Under the pieces are notes generated by a model. The model made no database searches, was not told the DNA's origin, and worked only from the letters and a program-made list of their open reading frames with translations. Position numbers and translations under genes: made by a program. Shown here piece by piece: positions 1-13,000 of a stretch of 64,000 bases of DNA (position 1 is its first letter; each line of letters begins with the position of its first letter). Source of the DNA: Aplectana chamaeleonis (Eukaryota > Nematoda > Chromadorea > Rhabditida > Cosmocercidae); contig JAPDOI010000116.1 in the NCBI GenBank assembly GCA_029168955.1, positions 372,001 through 436,000 of the forward strand, written 5' to 3'.

Positions 1-824
1 AACAGCAAAAGAGACTGGTAAACAATGTGGAGCGAGGTTCGTAATTGAACGCTAGCCGTGTTTCATCCAATCACACACTTCGCTCACCGCTCACTCCCCA
101 TGTTCCCCGCCTCTTCGGCGATGGGAAGCATTACGACCACCACACCCAGAGAGAAGCTGCCGCCTTTTCACCTTCTATCGCGACTCGGAAAAAAATTGGG
201 ATACAATACTGGGTTTTCGTGACACTACCGTAACCCGGAAAACAATGCGTCATTGTGAAGCTACCGCAACCCAAAAAGCGAGGCGTCTTGATGAAAATGA
301 CCGATAGTTTATCTTTTGAGCGTGAGCAAAGCCAGAGCTATACTACATGAGATCACATGGCCAAAGGCCGGTTGTAGATGAACAGCTAGAGCGAACTGCG
401 GTGAAGGCGACGTTGTCGTGTGCAGTCCACATCGCAGTACTGCAGCGACACAATCCTAAAAGTCGAGTGTAAACTATTGAACACTAACGACACCAACCGT
501 GCAACTCAATAGGGAAGCCGCGCTCAGCCACAAACTGTGTGCGAAATCATTCAATCAAAAGCCATAATTCCTTCATCCTACCGTGTGCCGCTTTTCACAT
601 CGAACAGCGTCGCGGCTTTCTAATTAAATGACACGGACCATACCTGTATATTCCGATATGGCATCCTCACGGCACAAGTGGTCACTGCATAGGATTCCCT
701 TAGGCGAGAAAGACGCTCGTCAACTGCATAGTTCTCATCTTGAATGATTTCGCGCAGGAGCCTCAAAAGATAAAAAGTTGGTTATGTGGAGAGAGTATAT
801 CGCAATCGAGATTTTGTAAGGCCT
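1..824. other. no gene recognised
   Basis: I see no convincing exon. This stretch lies beyond the last visible mks-6 exon and should be intron sequence of that gene if the final exons are further left. Confidence 0.4.
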
Positions 825-1563
825 AACTCGCTTTTCATACTTTTTCGATTGCGGCGAATGACGCTTTTCGATCTACGGCAAAGCCGGTGTTTGGGAGTGC
901 TAAGAATTTAGGTCGGGTTGACAACTGACTCCTCTGCACTTGAATGCTCAAATCGGCATTGAATCCCCGATGAAAACAGGTGATTATATGATAAAAAGCG
1001 GCAAACGCCGCTAAGACGATGATAATGGTCTTGATCACTAATGCCGCCACAGCAGCATTTGCCGCGTTTTAGGCTCCGTCCATAGCAGACGTCCTAGCAT
1101 CAAGTGACCGTAATATAACGCTGGAGGTTTGCATCTTCAGCATTTGTTATTGATCTGACTCCCCAGCGAGCACTGCTGCCGGACAGTCGCTGACGGTGGA
1201 GGCATAGTGACCGTAACGGCTGTCACTAATATTATCGATACCATCGTTAACCACGTGCCATCCTCGGACACGTTGAATGCGCCAGCCGTCGAGCGTCATG
1301 CGCCAGCGTTTGAGCGCTGGCGCATGATGTTCCGACGCCTTGACGCTTTGCCGCTGGTCGTCAGCTATAGACGGAGCCTAACAGTACCAGCACCTGTTTC
1401 GTCCGGGAATCCATGGCCTATCTGGACATTTTGCCAGCATTCTCATGTGCAAAGGAGTCATTTGTCAACCTCTACCTAAATTCTTAGCACTCCCAGGCAC
1501 CAGTTTCGCCGTAGCTCAAAAAGCGGCATTTGCCGCAATCGCAAAAGTATGAAAAGCGAGTAA
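825..1563. mobile_element. 739-bp foldback element
   Basis: The two ends are long inverted repeats. AACTCGCTTTTCATACTTTT at the left is mirrored at 1542-1563, the match continues through TGGGAGTGCTAAGAATTTAG (about 892) and its complement near 1485, and it runs on to about 985/1405. A second inverted pair (TAGGCTCCGTC at 1069, mirrored at about 1380) lies inside. It has no coding capacity. Confidence 0.75.
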
Positions 1564-3043
1564 TTGGAGCCAACCTTCTTGGCAGCTGCGGGGTGTAAAT
1601 TGTTCAAGACCCGCACTACCTCACATATCCATTTCACGGCGTAGAAGCTCGTTAAGTAAAGCGTAGTATGAACGGGATAACCCTAAATCCAGGAAGTCCG
1701 GAACACCGTTGCCGTGTTTTCACGCCTATGATAGGCGAAGTCGCGACAAAAAAACAATACCGTGCTCCACAGTGAATTGAGGGGCGTCGCGGCCGCGACA
1801 CGGTCTTGGCGAAATTGAAATCTTGCGAAATAATTTTGGGCCACATGCGTTCTTTGATAGTTTGTTTGTGGTTCCAGTTTCGTCCTTGCGTGATTTGAGC
1901 GCAAGTTTACTCGCTCACCACGTTATTCATTTCAATTCTCTCAACTTATCCGACGTCTTCCCCTTTATCGGGTTTTTCCGATTCGTCTTCTTTGGGTCGT
2001 AAACAGGAAATGCAAACAAACCCCACAGAAGTTAGCAATTATAACTTCCTTTCAGTTATTACTTATTACTTGGTTATTGTTGATCCCGGTTTTTTGAATA
2101 CTACTTGTGAGGCTATCAAGAGGCCAATCTCTAGTGCATTGTCGTCTGTCTGCTGGGGGCTGTGGAGGAGGGTTGAGGTTCCCGAGTGAATTGAAAGGCA
2201 ATCTATTATACATTGGATCCGACTCATTTCGGAAAACTTCAAAAGCTGTTTTTCTCTTGCCAGTCAACCTAATGCTTGAAGGTAAGATTGTTTCCCATCG
2301 AAATTCATTACAAAACTCATGTGAGGACAAAATTGTCGTGGGCTTCATATTACTGTTGATAAAATGAAGGTTCTTTGAAATTACTCGGATATCCGAAAAA
2401 AATCGGATGTTTTAGAATATCTCGTCACAGAAGCTTCTAGTTACTTCAAAGTTGAGATCACTCTGCCTTTTTAGTCCTGAGAAATCCGAACGTAAACCTT
2501 TCAGTTTGGGGTAAGGCAGAAAAAAGCGATTTTTGCATTTATCCTCAATGAGTTGGATCCAATGTATACAATCCTTGGCTAATCATCTGTTCATAATTTT
2601 CACCACCTTTTAACAACCCAAATTAAATTATCTACTGAACCACCCCAAAACACTTTCAATCTCTTACTAGGGGACTCCCTCACTCTAGCAGACCCAACAC
2701 AATAGGCTTGCTAGGCTTGAGGGCGGGGCTAGGACGAGTTATACCGCAAAAGTCAGCTTTGAGAAGAGTGGTGGTCGTAAAGTGATGAAGCCACCAAAAT
2801 GGCGGTAGAAAAAGGGGAGTAGCGAAGGGTGTTGATTGGCGCCTAAACAAGCAGCACACTTGCTGCGTCTCTGATGGTTGCCTTTTCTTATCTGCGTGAC
2901 CGCCAATTGCAGTCCTCTGTTCCTCCCCGTTTTACTCCGGCCTTCTTACGGCCTTGTTAACTTTCGACCGCCCATCTGCGCTAAAACCGTCACCTGTGCT
3001 AAGTTAAGAACAGGAATCTTTAGGGATTGAGATAGCAGTTCAC
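1564..3043. other. mks-6 downstream intron, no exon recognised
   Basis: I translated the minus strand here looking for the missing C-terminal exon and did not find it. There is a perfect GTCGCGGCCGCGAC palindrome near 1786-1799. Otherwise I see only unassigned AT-rich sequence. Confidence 0.4.
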
Positions 3044-4025
3044 CTGGATGCCATCAGATTCCACTGTGGAATGCCATATTGCCGTGCCTCATCAAAACGC
3101 AGCTTGATCTCACGTTCCACGGATGATCGAAGCTCGACCATTGCGTCTTCAGATATCTAGAAGCCCAAGAGAGGTACACTGTGAAAACCATGGGTAATGT
3201 GGTTATTCTAAAACTTCTTTTTAGGGAATCCCCAACCTGAGAATATGATATGGAAGCCGACTGAATGGACTGAAGATCCTCTTGGTCTTTGTCGAACAGG
3301 GGCTTCCAGTCGCTTGTTCTCTAAAATAAGGTTTCTGTTTTAACTTTCGCTTTGGCCCAGTTGAAAGGACAAACAAATGAGCTCACGTTGAGATCGAACT
3401 GCAGCTGACTGGGATGAGAGGATGACTGGACATTCCCGTATATATTTCTCGGTGTCACAACTGTCCCTACCGTGATCAACGGGCACATTGCATCCGTCGA
3501 TGGATATACCGAACCTGAATATCAGATAGACCCCTATCGTTTCAAAGGTTGCATAAAAGTTAAAATACCGTCGCAAGGGTTCACGAGGTAGATGCCGTCA
3601 GGAAGATTCACAAACACATATGCGGCCTTTGAGCCTTCAGGTAGTGCAAAACCTGTATCAATATAGATAAAATAGATTTTGATTGCTTTTATGGTTAGAT
3701 TTTCAAAGCTTCTACCTAAGACGACACAACTCGGTATTTGAAGGGCTAACAGCCAACAACAAAGCAGCACTGCATGCTCCTCCTCATCACCGCAGCCCAA
3801 GGATAGAAACTGTAAACTTTTAATTTTTACCTGAATCCTTCGGAGTACACACAAAAACAGCTCACCTTCTCACTAGTAGTCCAAAGGTCAGTGGATCCAG
3901 GGAAGAGCACCGGATCAGCAATGAAAGGCACCATGCTGGCTAACTGAGCGGCTTTCTCCACGGTTTGCCGGGGATTGGTGTTAGGATGGGGCACAGAATC
4001 TGGTGGGCGTATTGGGCTGAGATAC
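3044..4025 (-). CDS. mks-6: mks-6 exons 26-31: transglutaminase-like C-terminal domain
   Basis: Exon 26 reads YLSPIRPPDSVPHPN and FIADPVLFPGSTDLWTT. Exon 27 carries GDEEEHAVLLCCWLLAL. Exon 28 includes LPEGSKAAYVFVNLPDG and VNPCDG. Exon 29 includes AMCPLITVGTVV and RNIYGNVQ. Exon 30 begins RTSDWKPLF. Exon 31 includes ERE-IKLRF and RQYGIPQWNLMASR. These match, in order, the C-terminal transglutaminase/peptidase-like domain of CC2D2A as I remember it. The introns are short (about 50-80 nt) and all junctions from 26 on are in phase. The conserved final segment ('FALAVYIHPYP'-type) is not found in 1-3043, so at least one more exon lies outside the window. Confidence 0.92.
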
Positions 4026-7000
4026 CTGGAAAATGTAGCATGATACATCCTTCAGTCTGCGTAGACAAATACCGCGGTGACAGAAGTTGTGATCCGGCCC
4101 CTTTGGAATCGTGTGCGTATAAAGGAGAAGGACCGCGATCAATAGCAAGGAATTCTCAAGTACTGGAAGACGGATATATTCAGGTATTTTAGTAACTCAG
4201 ACAGCGCGTGACGCGAAATATGCAGGTGCGTTCAAACACACGCCATGCGCACACAATCGTGCGCACACACGCGCGTACGAGCACTCACACACGAGCATAC
4301 GCTCACACACACACACGCACAGAAGAACACTTTTATACTTTGCCGCATATACAAACACGCTCGCACCCGGGCACACACCTGCGCATACAATCACCCGCAT
4401 GAAAACTCCCATGTGCACCCACATACACATGCGCATGAAGACGCGCTTACACTTTTATGTAAAAGCACACACACGCGCATGTATATATACTCTCGCTTAT
4501 GCACCCGCATGCACTCGGGCAAACACGCCCATGATTGGGGCACCTTATTCGTATCTGATTTTGTGCTCGCGCACACGCACCCGCATACGGACGCACACTT
4601 TAGTGAGCCGTGACGCGCCTACGCATCGCAAAGTATAGTAGATCGTCGGAAAATTCCTACCACAGGCGAGAAAGCGTGGGTAACGGTGCGCCCACGCATG
4701 TTATGCGCAAAGACCGGAGTTAGGGGCGACCCGAAGCGAATGCTGCCCGCAGTGCGTAACGGAGGCAACCTTAGCGGATAAGGTGAGCTCCCCGCCTATT
4801 AAATTCTCATCGACTTCAGACGTGTTTGATTTTTCATCCATTGAATTTGTCCTAGCTAATTAAATAAGTTCTGATTGTATTTGTTTCTTAGCTGTAATAT
4901 TTTCAGAAAACCATGTAGTTCAAGATGTAGACGAAATTAAAGAAATGGTGTCAAGCGGAGAGTTCACCGTGCGTGGTAAAGCTGCATCCGTTGCGCACAG
5001 TGCGCAGCACGCGCTGGGGACCACACTTGCTTCGACGTTTCGAGCGTAGGCCGCAGAGCGGCTCACTGCTGCCCTCGTGAGCGTTTATGAATATCGCCCC
5101 AGGTTGTCCGATTTGAGCTTAGGAACCTGTACGATAGTCCTGCGGCTATGTGATGAATGCGGCCATGGATTCTGTTTCGCTGTTCCACCGATGCTACTAG
5201 GCCTTTGTTCAGGGGAGGAATTTATGTCGCGACAATGTGGATAGCAGGTCACCCGATCCGCTCAGCGCCAATGTTTGTGTTCATAGATTTCCTTAAGTTC
5301 CGACTCGAATTGAACTCAACCACTGAGATTAACCTAGTCAAAAGTGCTAGGTTGGGATCATACTATCCGCGACCACCGACAGCGACAGTGCATAGCAAGC
5401 ATATCGGTTTTTAATCAATATTGATGAAGAACATGGCGTCGCGTCGCTCGTCGCCTAAAGTATGATCCCGGCTTTACCTGGAAGCGAGAACGGCCTTGCC
5501 ATTTATGTCAGTGACGACAGCCGTGTACCGACGATCGTCATACATTGAAGAGCAAGCCTTTGACCATACACTGCATTGTGAGAGAATCTAAGTGCACGTA
5601 TGGTGTTGCTTCCGGACATATACTGCAGCTACATGAGCAACTCGCCTTTTCGCTCTCCACTGAGTCGATCTTTTTCGGTAGTGTTATTCGTGGTGGGACC
5701 AGTGGTGGATCGAATGCGATCAGCACTTTTGCATATGATGGTCGCTCGGGCATGCTAGAAATCATGTACGGCAAATCAGTTTTATGTTCTGTGATTCCTA
5801 TATAACAAGGACTACCTATATCCAGTGAAAAAGAGGGGCCGCTGAAGTCGCAGCCAACCATCCACCTTTCCTCTAGCATATACCGCTGAGAAAGGTATCT
5901 CAACCCAACCAATGAGACGGCGAAGCAGCTGCTCGTGTACAGTATTCAGCAGGCGATCGTCTTTATCCAAACTGTTGACGATCTGAATTGGATGTCGGTA
6001 CATCACCGCAGACTTTCAACAATTTTACCTGAGCGGTATGAACACCCAACAGTTTGGCCACTTCAGGGTGCTTCTTCAATATGGTGACAGACCTTTCCAA
6101 TCCTACCGCGCCTTCACACGGACGTCGCTTATCACCTTGTATAGTCCGTTCGTCTCTTGAAAATCCCAACGTTTCGTAGTACAAAATGGCTTTCGAAACA
6201 AATGATGAGCGAATGTTTGAAGGGTCTCTGAATTTTCTTCGTAGAAATCGTCAATGAGTTGGTTTTGGTGAATGTTGCTCGTTCCAACATATAACGGTAA
6301 AGAACTGCTCCAATGGAGTTTCTTTGGAACAGAGGGTGTCTGCTTTGGAACGTAGTATAGCAGACGCCCTTGGACCCTCCATTTAAACAGACGAGAGCAA
6401 ATGACCGAAGCAATTTTTTTTCTGAATGTGTTCAAAATAGCTGCATTCTTCCTACTTTTTCGCATTCCAGACGGCACCAAAGGGTCAAAAATGGAGCGTT
6501 GGTGCTCCTGGAGGTTTGCTATCGATATGCACATCTTAGCAACTCTTCACACAAAATCGATAAAATCCATCGATTATCGATTTTCTTAAAAATCAGTGAG
6601 AAGTGCGAAATCCAATGAAAAATCTCCAACCACACTCCACCACAAGGTTTGTCCCCTGGATCTCTTCAGTGAATGCGAAAAAAAGGAAATGTGGATTAGA
6701 GTCCACATAATCAATTCAGTCTGGTGAATGGACGGGGCTGCGACGGTAGATCGCAGGGCGCGATCAAAACTCCATTGTCCGGTGATGCCGCCATCGTCAG
6801 GACCTCAGCTGTGGTGCGTTTTCGAGGCTTGTGCCCACTATTCATCTAAAAAAGCATTTTGGCTTCGTATTTTTGTACTCATAGATACTTGAGAGAGAGG
6901 TTCATAGATAAGAACGAGCCATAGGATGCGATTGGACACGCTCATATGCCGGCTGGACAAAGTTTGGAACTTTGTCACCATATTTATAGACATCGTAAGC

Positions 7001-10000
7001 ACTAACGTTTTTTTTTCATAAATTTGCTCTGGCAATTCCATGAGATACAGGGTAAAAGTAAAAAGGCTCCACAACGTTCTTAATTTCAAGAAAAAAAACT
7101 TGTTTCGATTTCGACACGTCTCGCATCATTCGATCGCTTCCCACCTCCTCCGTAAATTTCGGTGCGTCAGACGCAATACATCTAAAGTGTTTTCTCAAAC
7201 ATCGGAAGTGTTTTTTTTTCGAGTTAAAGGCAGTGGTCGCGATCAAATATGCTCGTCTTCTTTTCCTCTCTAAACCCTTTTCTGGGTTTAGAGTAGCAGG
7301 ACCTATAAGAAAAAAATCGCGAAAAAAACGCTCTTTCGTTCCAAGTTTGAAGCCTGAACTTTCTTGTCTTTTGATGGTGGACGAGCCCACTGCACATCAT
7401 CGGCATTGGTGATCTCTAATATCAAGAACAGCTGGCTTGAAATTGAATTTCAATCAATGAACATTAACCTTCGGACTGACCTGCTTGAATATTTCTGTAC
7501 TTACATACATATCTAGACAAAAACATTGACTGAAGTGACTGCTTTCATTGTTCAACTGTTTTTATTAGGTGAATTTGCAATATTTCCTTCCTCTGAATAT
7601 CGATGATTTTTTGACTGCTCAGCATGAGACTGCGATTTTTTGGGCGGCGCTGTGCACCTGCGCACGAACTGGAAACTTAGGGTCTTAATTACTCTAGTTC
7701 TAACCCGTCTCCACCGCGCAACCTTCATAGTTCTTCAGCTGTTTTTGCTCTATGCTGATTTTTATAGTTTTTTCGATAACGTTTTTCATCGTGACCACTG
7801 CCTTCAAACATTTTTAGAAGGTGAATTTCTCTCCTCTTTCTTCTGCCAAAACTTTTTTTTTAAATAGAAGTATCCATTGAGCAGGTTTGAATTCTAGGAT
7901 TTTTTCGAGATACAAGTTTAAAACAGTGGATTGCGCTTCTGTTGCTCGTGCTAGATCACTGGTGAAAACTAGTGGCGTATCCTCACTTTCAACCTCTGCA
8001 ACTTTAGAACTATGCGTTTTTCGCGCGTAGAACTTCACCGGTGTGGCCTATCCGGGTCATTCATGAAATTGAGCATGAAAATGGAAGGTGGTTCCGAGCG
8101 CGAACGATGCCTTCACTACTTGGACTACATATCAATTTCAAATGTAAAATGCGGAAGTGATCGATTTGTACGCCAAGCCACAAGAAGCGTTAGATAAAAG
8201 AAGAACTGTGCTTCTAAACGCTGCGTCACACATTGCAAAAACACTCTCGAAAATAATGAAAAAAACATATGTTGGATAGTGTGAAGGAAACGGGCAAAAA
8301 TAGGTAGCAGCGGCAGGCGAAGGTCGGTCGCATGATCAACCCGAGTCGATTGAATCGATTTGATCTACAAACCCGATTTCGAGTTCCCGTCGCGCATCGC
8401 GCGGCGAGTGGATAGACAGCTTACCTGCGCATCTAACTTCAGATCGGAATTTCTGTAGATTTCATCACGATTCTGGACTCGACTCGACCCGGAGAACGCC
8501 GCGCATTCCCTCCGCCTGCTCTCTCGTCGTTCCGTAAGTTCCACTCGGGCACGCTAAGTGCTTTATTTCCGGTGCATTCTTTGTGTAATTTTGTGTTATT
8601 ATTTTTGTAATGAATTGCCCATATTTTTTGTTTCTTAGTATAGCGAAAGGGTAACTGGGGTGCAAAAGAACGGTAAAACCACACGCAAATAAAATAACTC
8701 ATATTTCTTTGGATGGCAGGTTCAATTGTGGACTCGCCTTCACATGATCTAACTCAAAAATCGATTGTCCAAACCGCATAAGTAGCCAGCCATACAAAAA
8801 ACATCTACGATAAGGGTACTTCCGGTGACTAATGCCCTTTTGATATCTTAAGGTATCTTTTTTCAAAGACATCCCATTACTCATTGCTCAGTGACGTCGA
8901 ATCGAAGGCGATTGTTTGATTAGGGCCGGGTTGCCCGCCCACTTCACGCAAATTTTCCCGATAAATAGGCTCACAGGACGCCGTCTCCTATCAGCTTACA
9001 TTTCGCCAGCTGTAAACATGTCTTATCCTTATCACGGACAGGTTTGTTTGACAAAAACGCATTTGTTACCTTACCAATCCCCTATTGTCATATGTATTTT
9101 TGTGTTATTTCAGGGTGGATACCCCGCACCCGGGGGTTATTCTCCCTATGGACAACAGCCTTATCCTCCACATCAAGCACCAGGCTATGTTCAGCCACCG
9201 ATTCATCATGCACCAGCCCCGGTAGGTTTTCTGATACATTGTTGACAACATTTCTATGTTTTCATCATCCTGAAATCCATATTGTTTCTAGGTAATCGTC
9301 CGGGAAGACCACCACCATCATGAGCCTCACCATCATCATCACGGTCTATTCCACAGACACCACGATCACCATGATCATCACGATCATCATCATCATCACT
9401 GATTTGAGGCGTGGAAAAGTCAGAACAATAAAGCCTATTTGAAGAGAATCATGCCTGTTTGTCATATACATAATGTATAAAGAGTTATATATGCTGTATG
9501 TGTTGGACATTGCTGATTCACTGAATCTCAAAGGCACAGAGCACCCAAAGAATTATTTCTCAGTTTATACTGATCTTGGAAGAGTCTTAATTTGATCACA
9601 GTGGTATCCCTGAAATCGTCCAAGATCACCCATGAACAGAGTTATAGCTCCTTTAGGATGACCATCATTTGAGGGTGAAATTGGTGGACGAGTTGTCTCA
9701 GGCCTGTATTTCTCCTAATTCGCAATCGCTGCGCAAGAGCGAGCCAGTATAAGGGGGCAGTCCGATAATACACTGAAAGACGAAGACTCGTTGGGAATTC
9801 ATCCATCCATCTAGACGCTATCGAGTTTGAAAATCTGTTAAGGGGTCGAGCCCATGGTGGTCGCCTATATCTCTATTATTTGGAGGAATTGAGATCTCGC
9901 AGTTAGCAAGTGTCATACAAGAGGGGTCTACTACACAATTGGACGAAAATCACAAAATTCAAGTCTGAGTGTGTACTGCGCCTTTCAATGCAGTTTCCGT

Positions 10001-13000
10001 GCAAAGAACCACATTTGGTTTTTTTTCTTCTCAATCCAATATTTGAACTAAGTGGGGATAGTTGGCGATGCTTGAGACCTCAATGCTACGCACTCATAAT
10101 ACATTAGCTCAATGAAATCTGCTGTCGTCTGAAAAGGCATTTTCCGGGTCGATTATCTAGCACGAGGAACAGAAGCGCCATAACGATTTTGGACCATTCG
10201 AAAAGGATGATTCTTTCTTGAGATATTCTTTCACTTAAACGTCAGTATTGAAGGCTCCTTGTTTTCATAGAGTTTTCGACAATATTAAAACAAAAAGAAT
10301 TAATTAACCTGAGGAGTTTAAAGGCAGTGTTTACAATAAGAAAAACCGTATTGTAGATTCAAACGTTTTTCGATAGATACACTAAGAAGAGGTTAATAGA
10401 GAAAAGTCTCCACAGAACAATCAGATCCCGGAGAAAAACTGTTTGAAGGAATCTTTGAAGAAATAAATTATCATGCCTGTTTTCGTGTAGCGGGAGACTG
10501 CGGACAGCGCATCGAACCTGACGTCGGGGGAATGGTTTCGCGCTTCAAAATTCTCACGGAATTGGCTTTGCTTTGTTTCCTGATCCAAAAATTCTTTAAT
10601 AATAAGAGCGTTCAATGCATATGCTGGGATGTTAGGACCTTTCGTGATGAAGAATATTCGAAAATTTGGTGCCTGTTCCTACGGTAAAACGGACAACAGT
10701 TACAGGACGTGGGTTGGCCGGCCCACGAGAAATTCACCTAGTTCCCGGCCGTTTCTCGTCGCATTTCCGTTCTTAATCTTCTTAGAAGGACCCTAAACTT
10801 ACGTTTTAGCCAAAAAACCGACTTTCATTGGGAACACTGCTTTCAACTCGTCGACCGGTAGTACTATCTTCCGAAAATATAGTACATACCTTAGCTCGCT
10901 TCCAACTTCAGTGACCCTTCAAAGAGATTCTCGAGTCAGATCTATCCGAAAACCAGTAACGCTGTGTTCAGCTCTGCTTCAGGGAATCCAAACTGACCGG
11001 TTACGTATTTTTCGGCTAAAATTCGATTCCAACTTTGAAGAAAGCATTTCAGATTCGACCAGTGAGGTTTCGCCAACTTTTTGAAGCCGGACTCGTACTC
11101 AGGCGATTCACGGCCCCGAGCCGCGCCGAACAGGAATCGGAGCCGTCTGACAGTTCGGCTCGTTCTCCCAATCTCCGAGCCACTGCTGTTGCTGTTCGAT
11201 CCTACCGGAGCAGCCCGGACAGCAACAGTAGTGGCCCGGAAAGCAACAGCAGTGGCCCTGACAGCAACAGAAGCCGACACGCAGATTGGGAACACGAGCC
11301 GAACTGTCAGAAGGCTCGGCCCGAGAATCGCCTGAGTATTCATGAACGATTTACCGGCAGGGTTAGGGTAAGTGTTGTTCTGAATCTCTGCATTCGCTGT
11401 GCTTTAAACTTTGATCGCGCTTCTCCACGGAGGAGCTAGCTTGAGGTATAGAGCACAGAAAAGCAGAGAATCAGAGCAGCATTTAACCTAACCCTGCCGA
11501 CAAATCGTTCAAGAATACGAGCCCAGGATTCAGCCATGCACGATTCCCCGGAAAGCAGCACCTCAAAATAGTACGCTGAAAAAAGTTTGAGCGAAATCGG
11601 AGACATATGCCAGACAAACAAATATCTATAGAACATATTTCTCTTGGAAGATGCAACTCAGTGTAACTCTACGTTTCTATGGAAAAACCTCAAGCTCTTA
11701 CCTAACCCTGTTTGCCTCTCACAAGGGAGCTGCTTAGAGTGGTAAACGCATCTGCGAAAACGACTAGTATCGTTAGTATCACTTCTGGCTCAATAGTAAA
11801 AATGCGCAGTATCCCGCCCCGAGCTGCAGGTTCGAACAAGTTATAAGCATTGTTCAAGCTTCGCGAAAAGGCAAGGGCATCAGGCATTTTTTGGGAGTTT
11901 CAAAAAAAATTTCCGATTTAGCCCAAAACTTGTACATATGTAGGGGTAATCAAGGGTGGTGAACACGAATCTGGAGTCCATTTGTCGGAATTTTGAGGTT
12001 TACTGTAGATTACGGTAGGTAACATGTCATTTAGGGGGCGAAACTCACCTTAGTATTTTGAAAATCGACAAACGGACGTTAAATTCGTACACTCCACCCC
12101 GAATAACCCCCGTACACAAATTTTCAGTAAAATCTGAGATTTTGTCCAAAGTACCGTATACCCACTATACTTGTTATCCGGAGATAATTTTTCGGATAAT
12201 GGATCGATTTGGATAATGCCGATTTTAAATTTTCCGGATATTGGTTCGATTCAGATAATGTCATTTTTCCAATGATTCGGATAGGGATAACCGGTCGGAT
12301 AATTTCGGAATAAAGTTGAGGGAAAACGGTAAAAAATAAACCAGGGGCTCAAGGCAAGCTTTTGAAAACATCCATATTCGAGCAAACAGTAGTACTTCAT
12401 TGCATTTGCAGCATGTTCACATACAAACTTCGATCCTCATATATGCATCTTAATAAAATTATAAAAACAAATCTTCAATCGCTCTACCATCGTTGGGAGG
12501 CACAGTATTATCCATACACAGGTTTTTCAGGACAACTAGCATGTAAAAAGAATGCAAAGCGTCGATAAAAAAAGCTTCTACACTGAATAACTAACCACTT
12601 GGTCATCTCACTTGACCACGCCCATTTTTCGGCGCCGCAACGACTCTTCCGATTTCGGAAGGAGGAGGAAAATCCTAGTTTGATGAACCAAATAGAAGGC
12701 GGTACGGAAAATGGGCGTGGCCTAGTGCAATTTTATCCGACTTCATCCGAAAATTATCCGATTTTCTCCGAATTTCCGACCCTTCGGATAATGGTTCGAT
12801 TCAGATAATGCAGATTTTAAATTGCACGGATATTGGTTCGATTCAGATAATGCGTTTTTTGTTTCGAATTTTCGGAGATCGGATTATCCGAATCTCGGAT
12901 ATCCGGTCGGATATCCGAAAAGGAGTGATCCGGATACTAAGTATTATACCCACCGTAATCTACCGTATTTTGCAAAAAATTGATAAACGGACTCCAGATT

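Noticed and set aside
6103..6534. 143-codon minus frame in the giant intron
   Set aside because: It could be decayed transposase but no motif is recognisable, so I did not call a gene.
10942..11439. Frames of 133 and 134 codons on opposite strands
   Set aside because: They lie across a palindromic element; the same frames recur in its other copies, such as 24536-24967.
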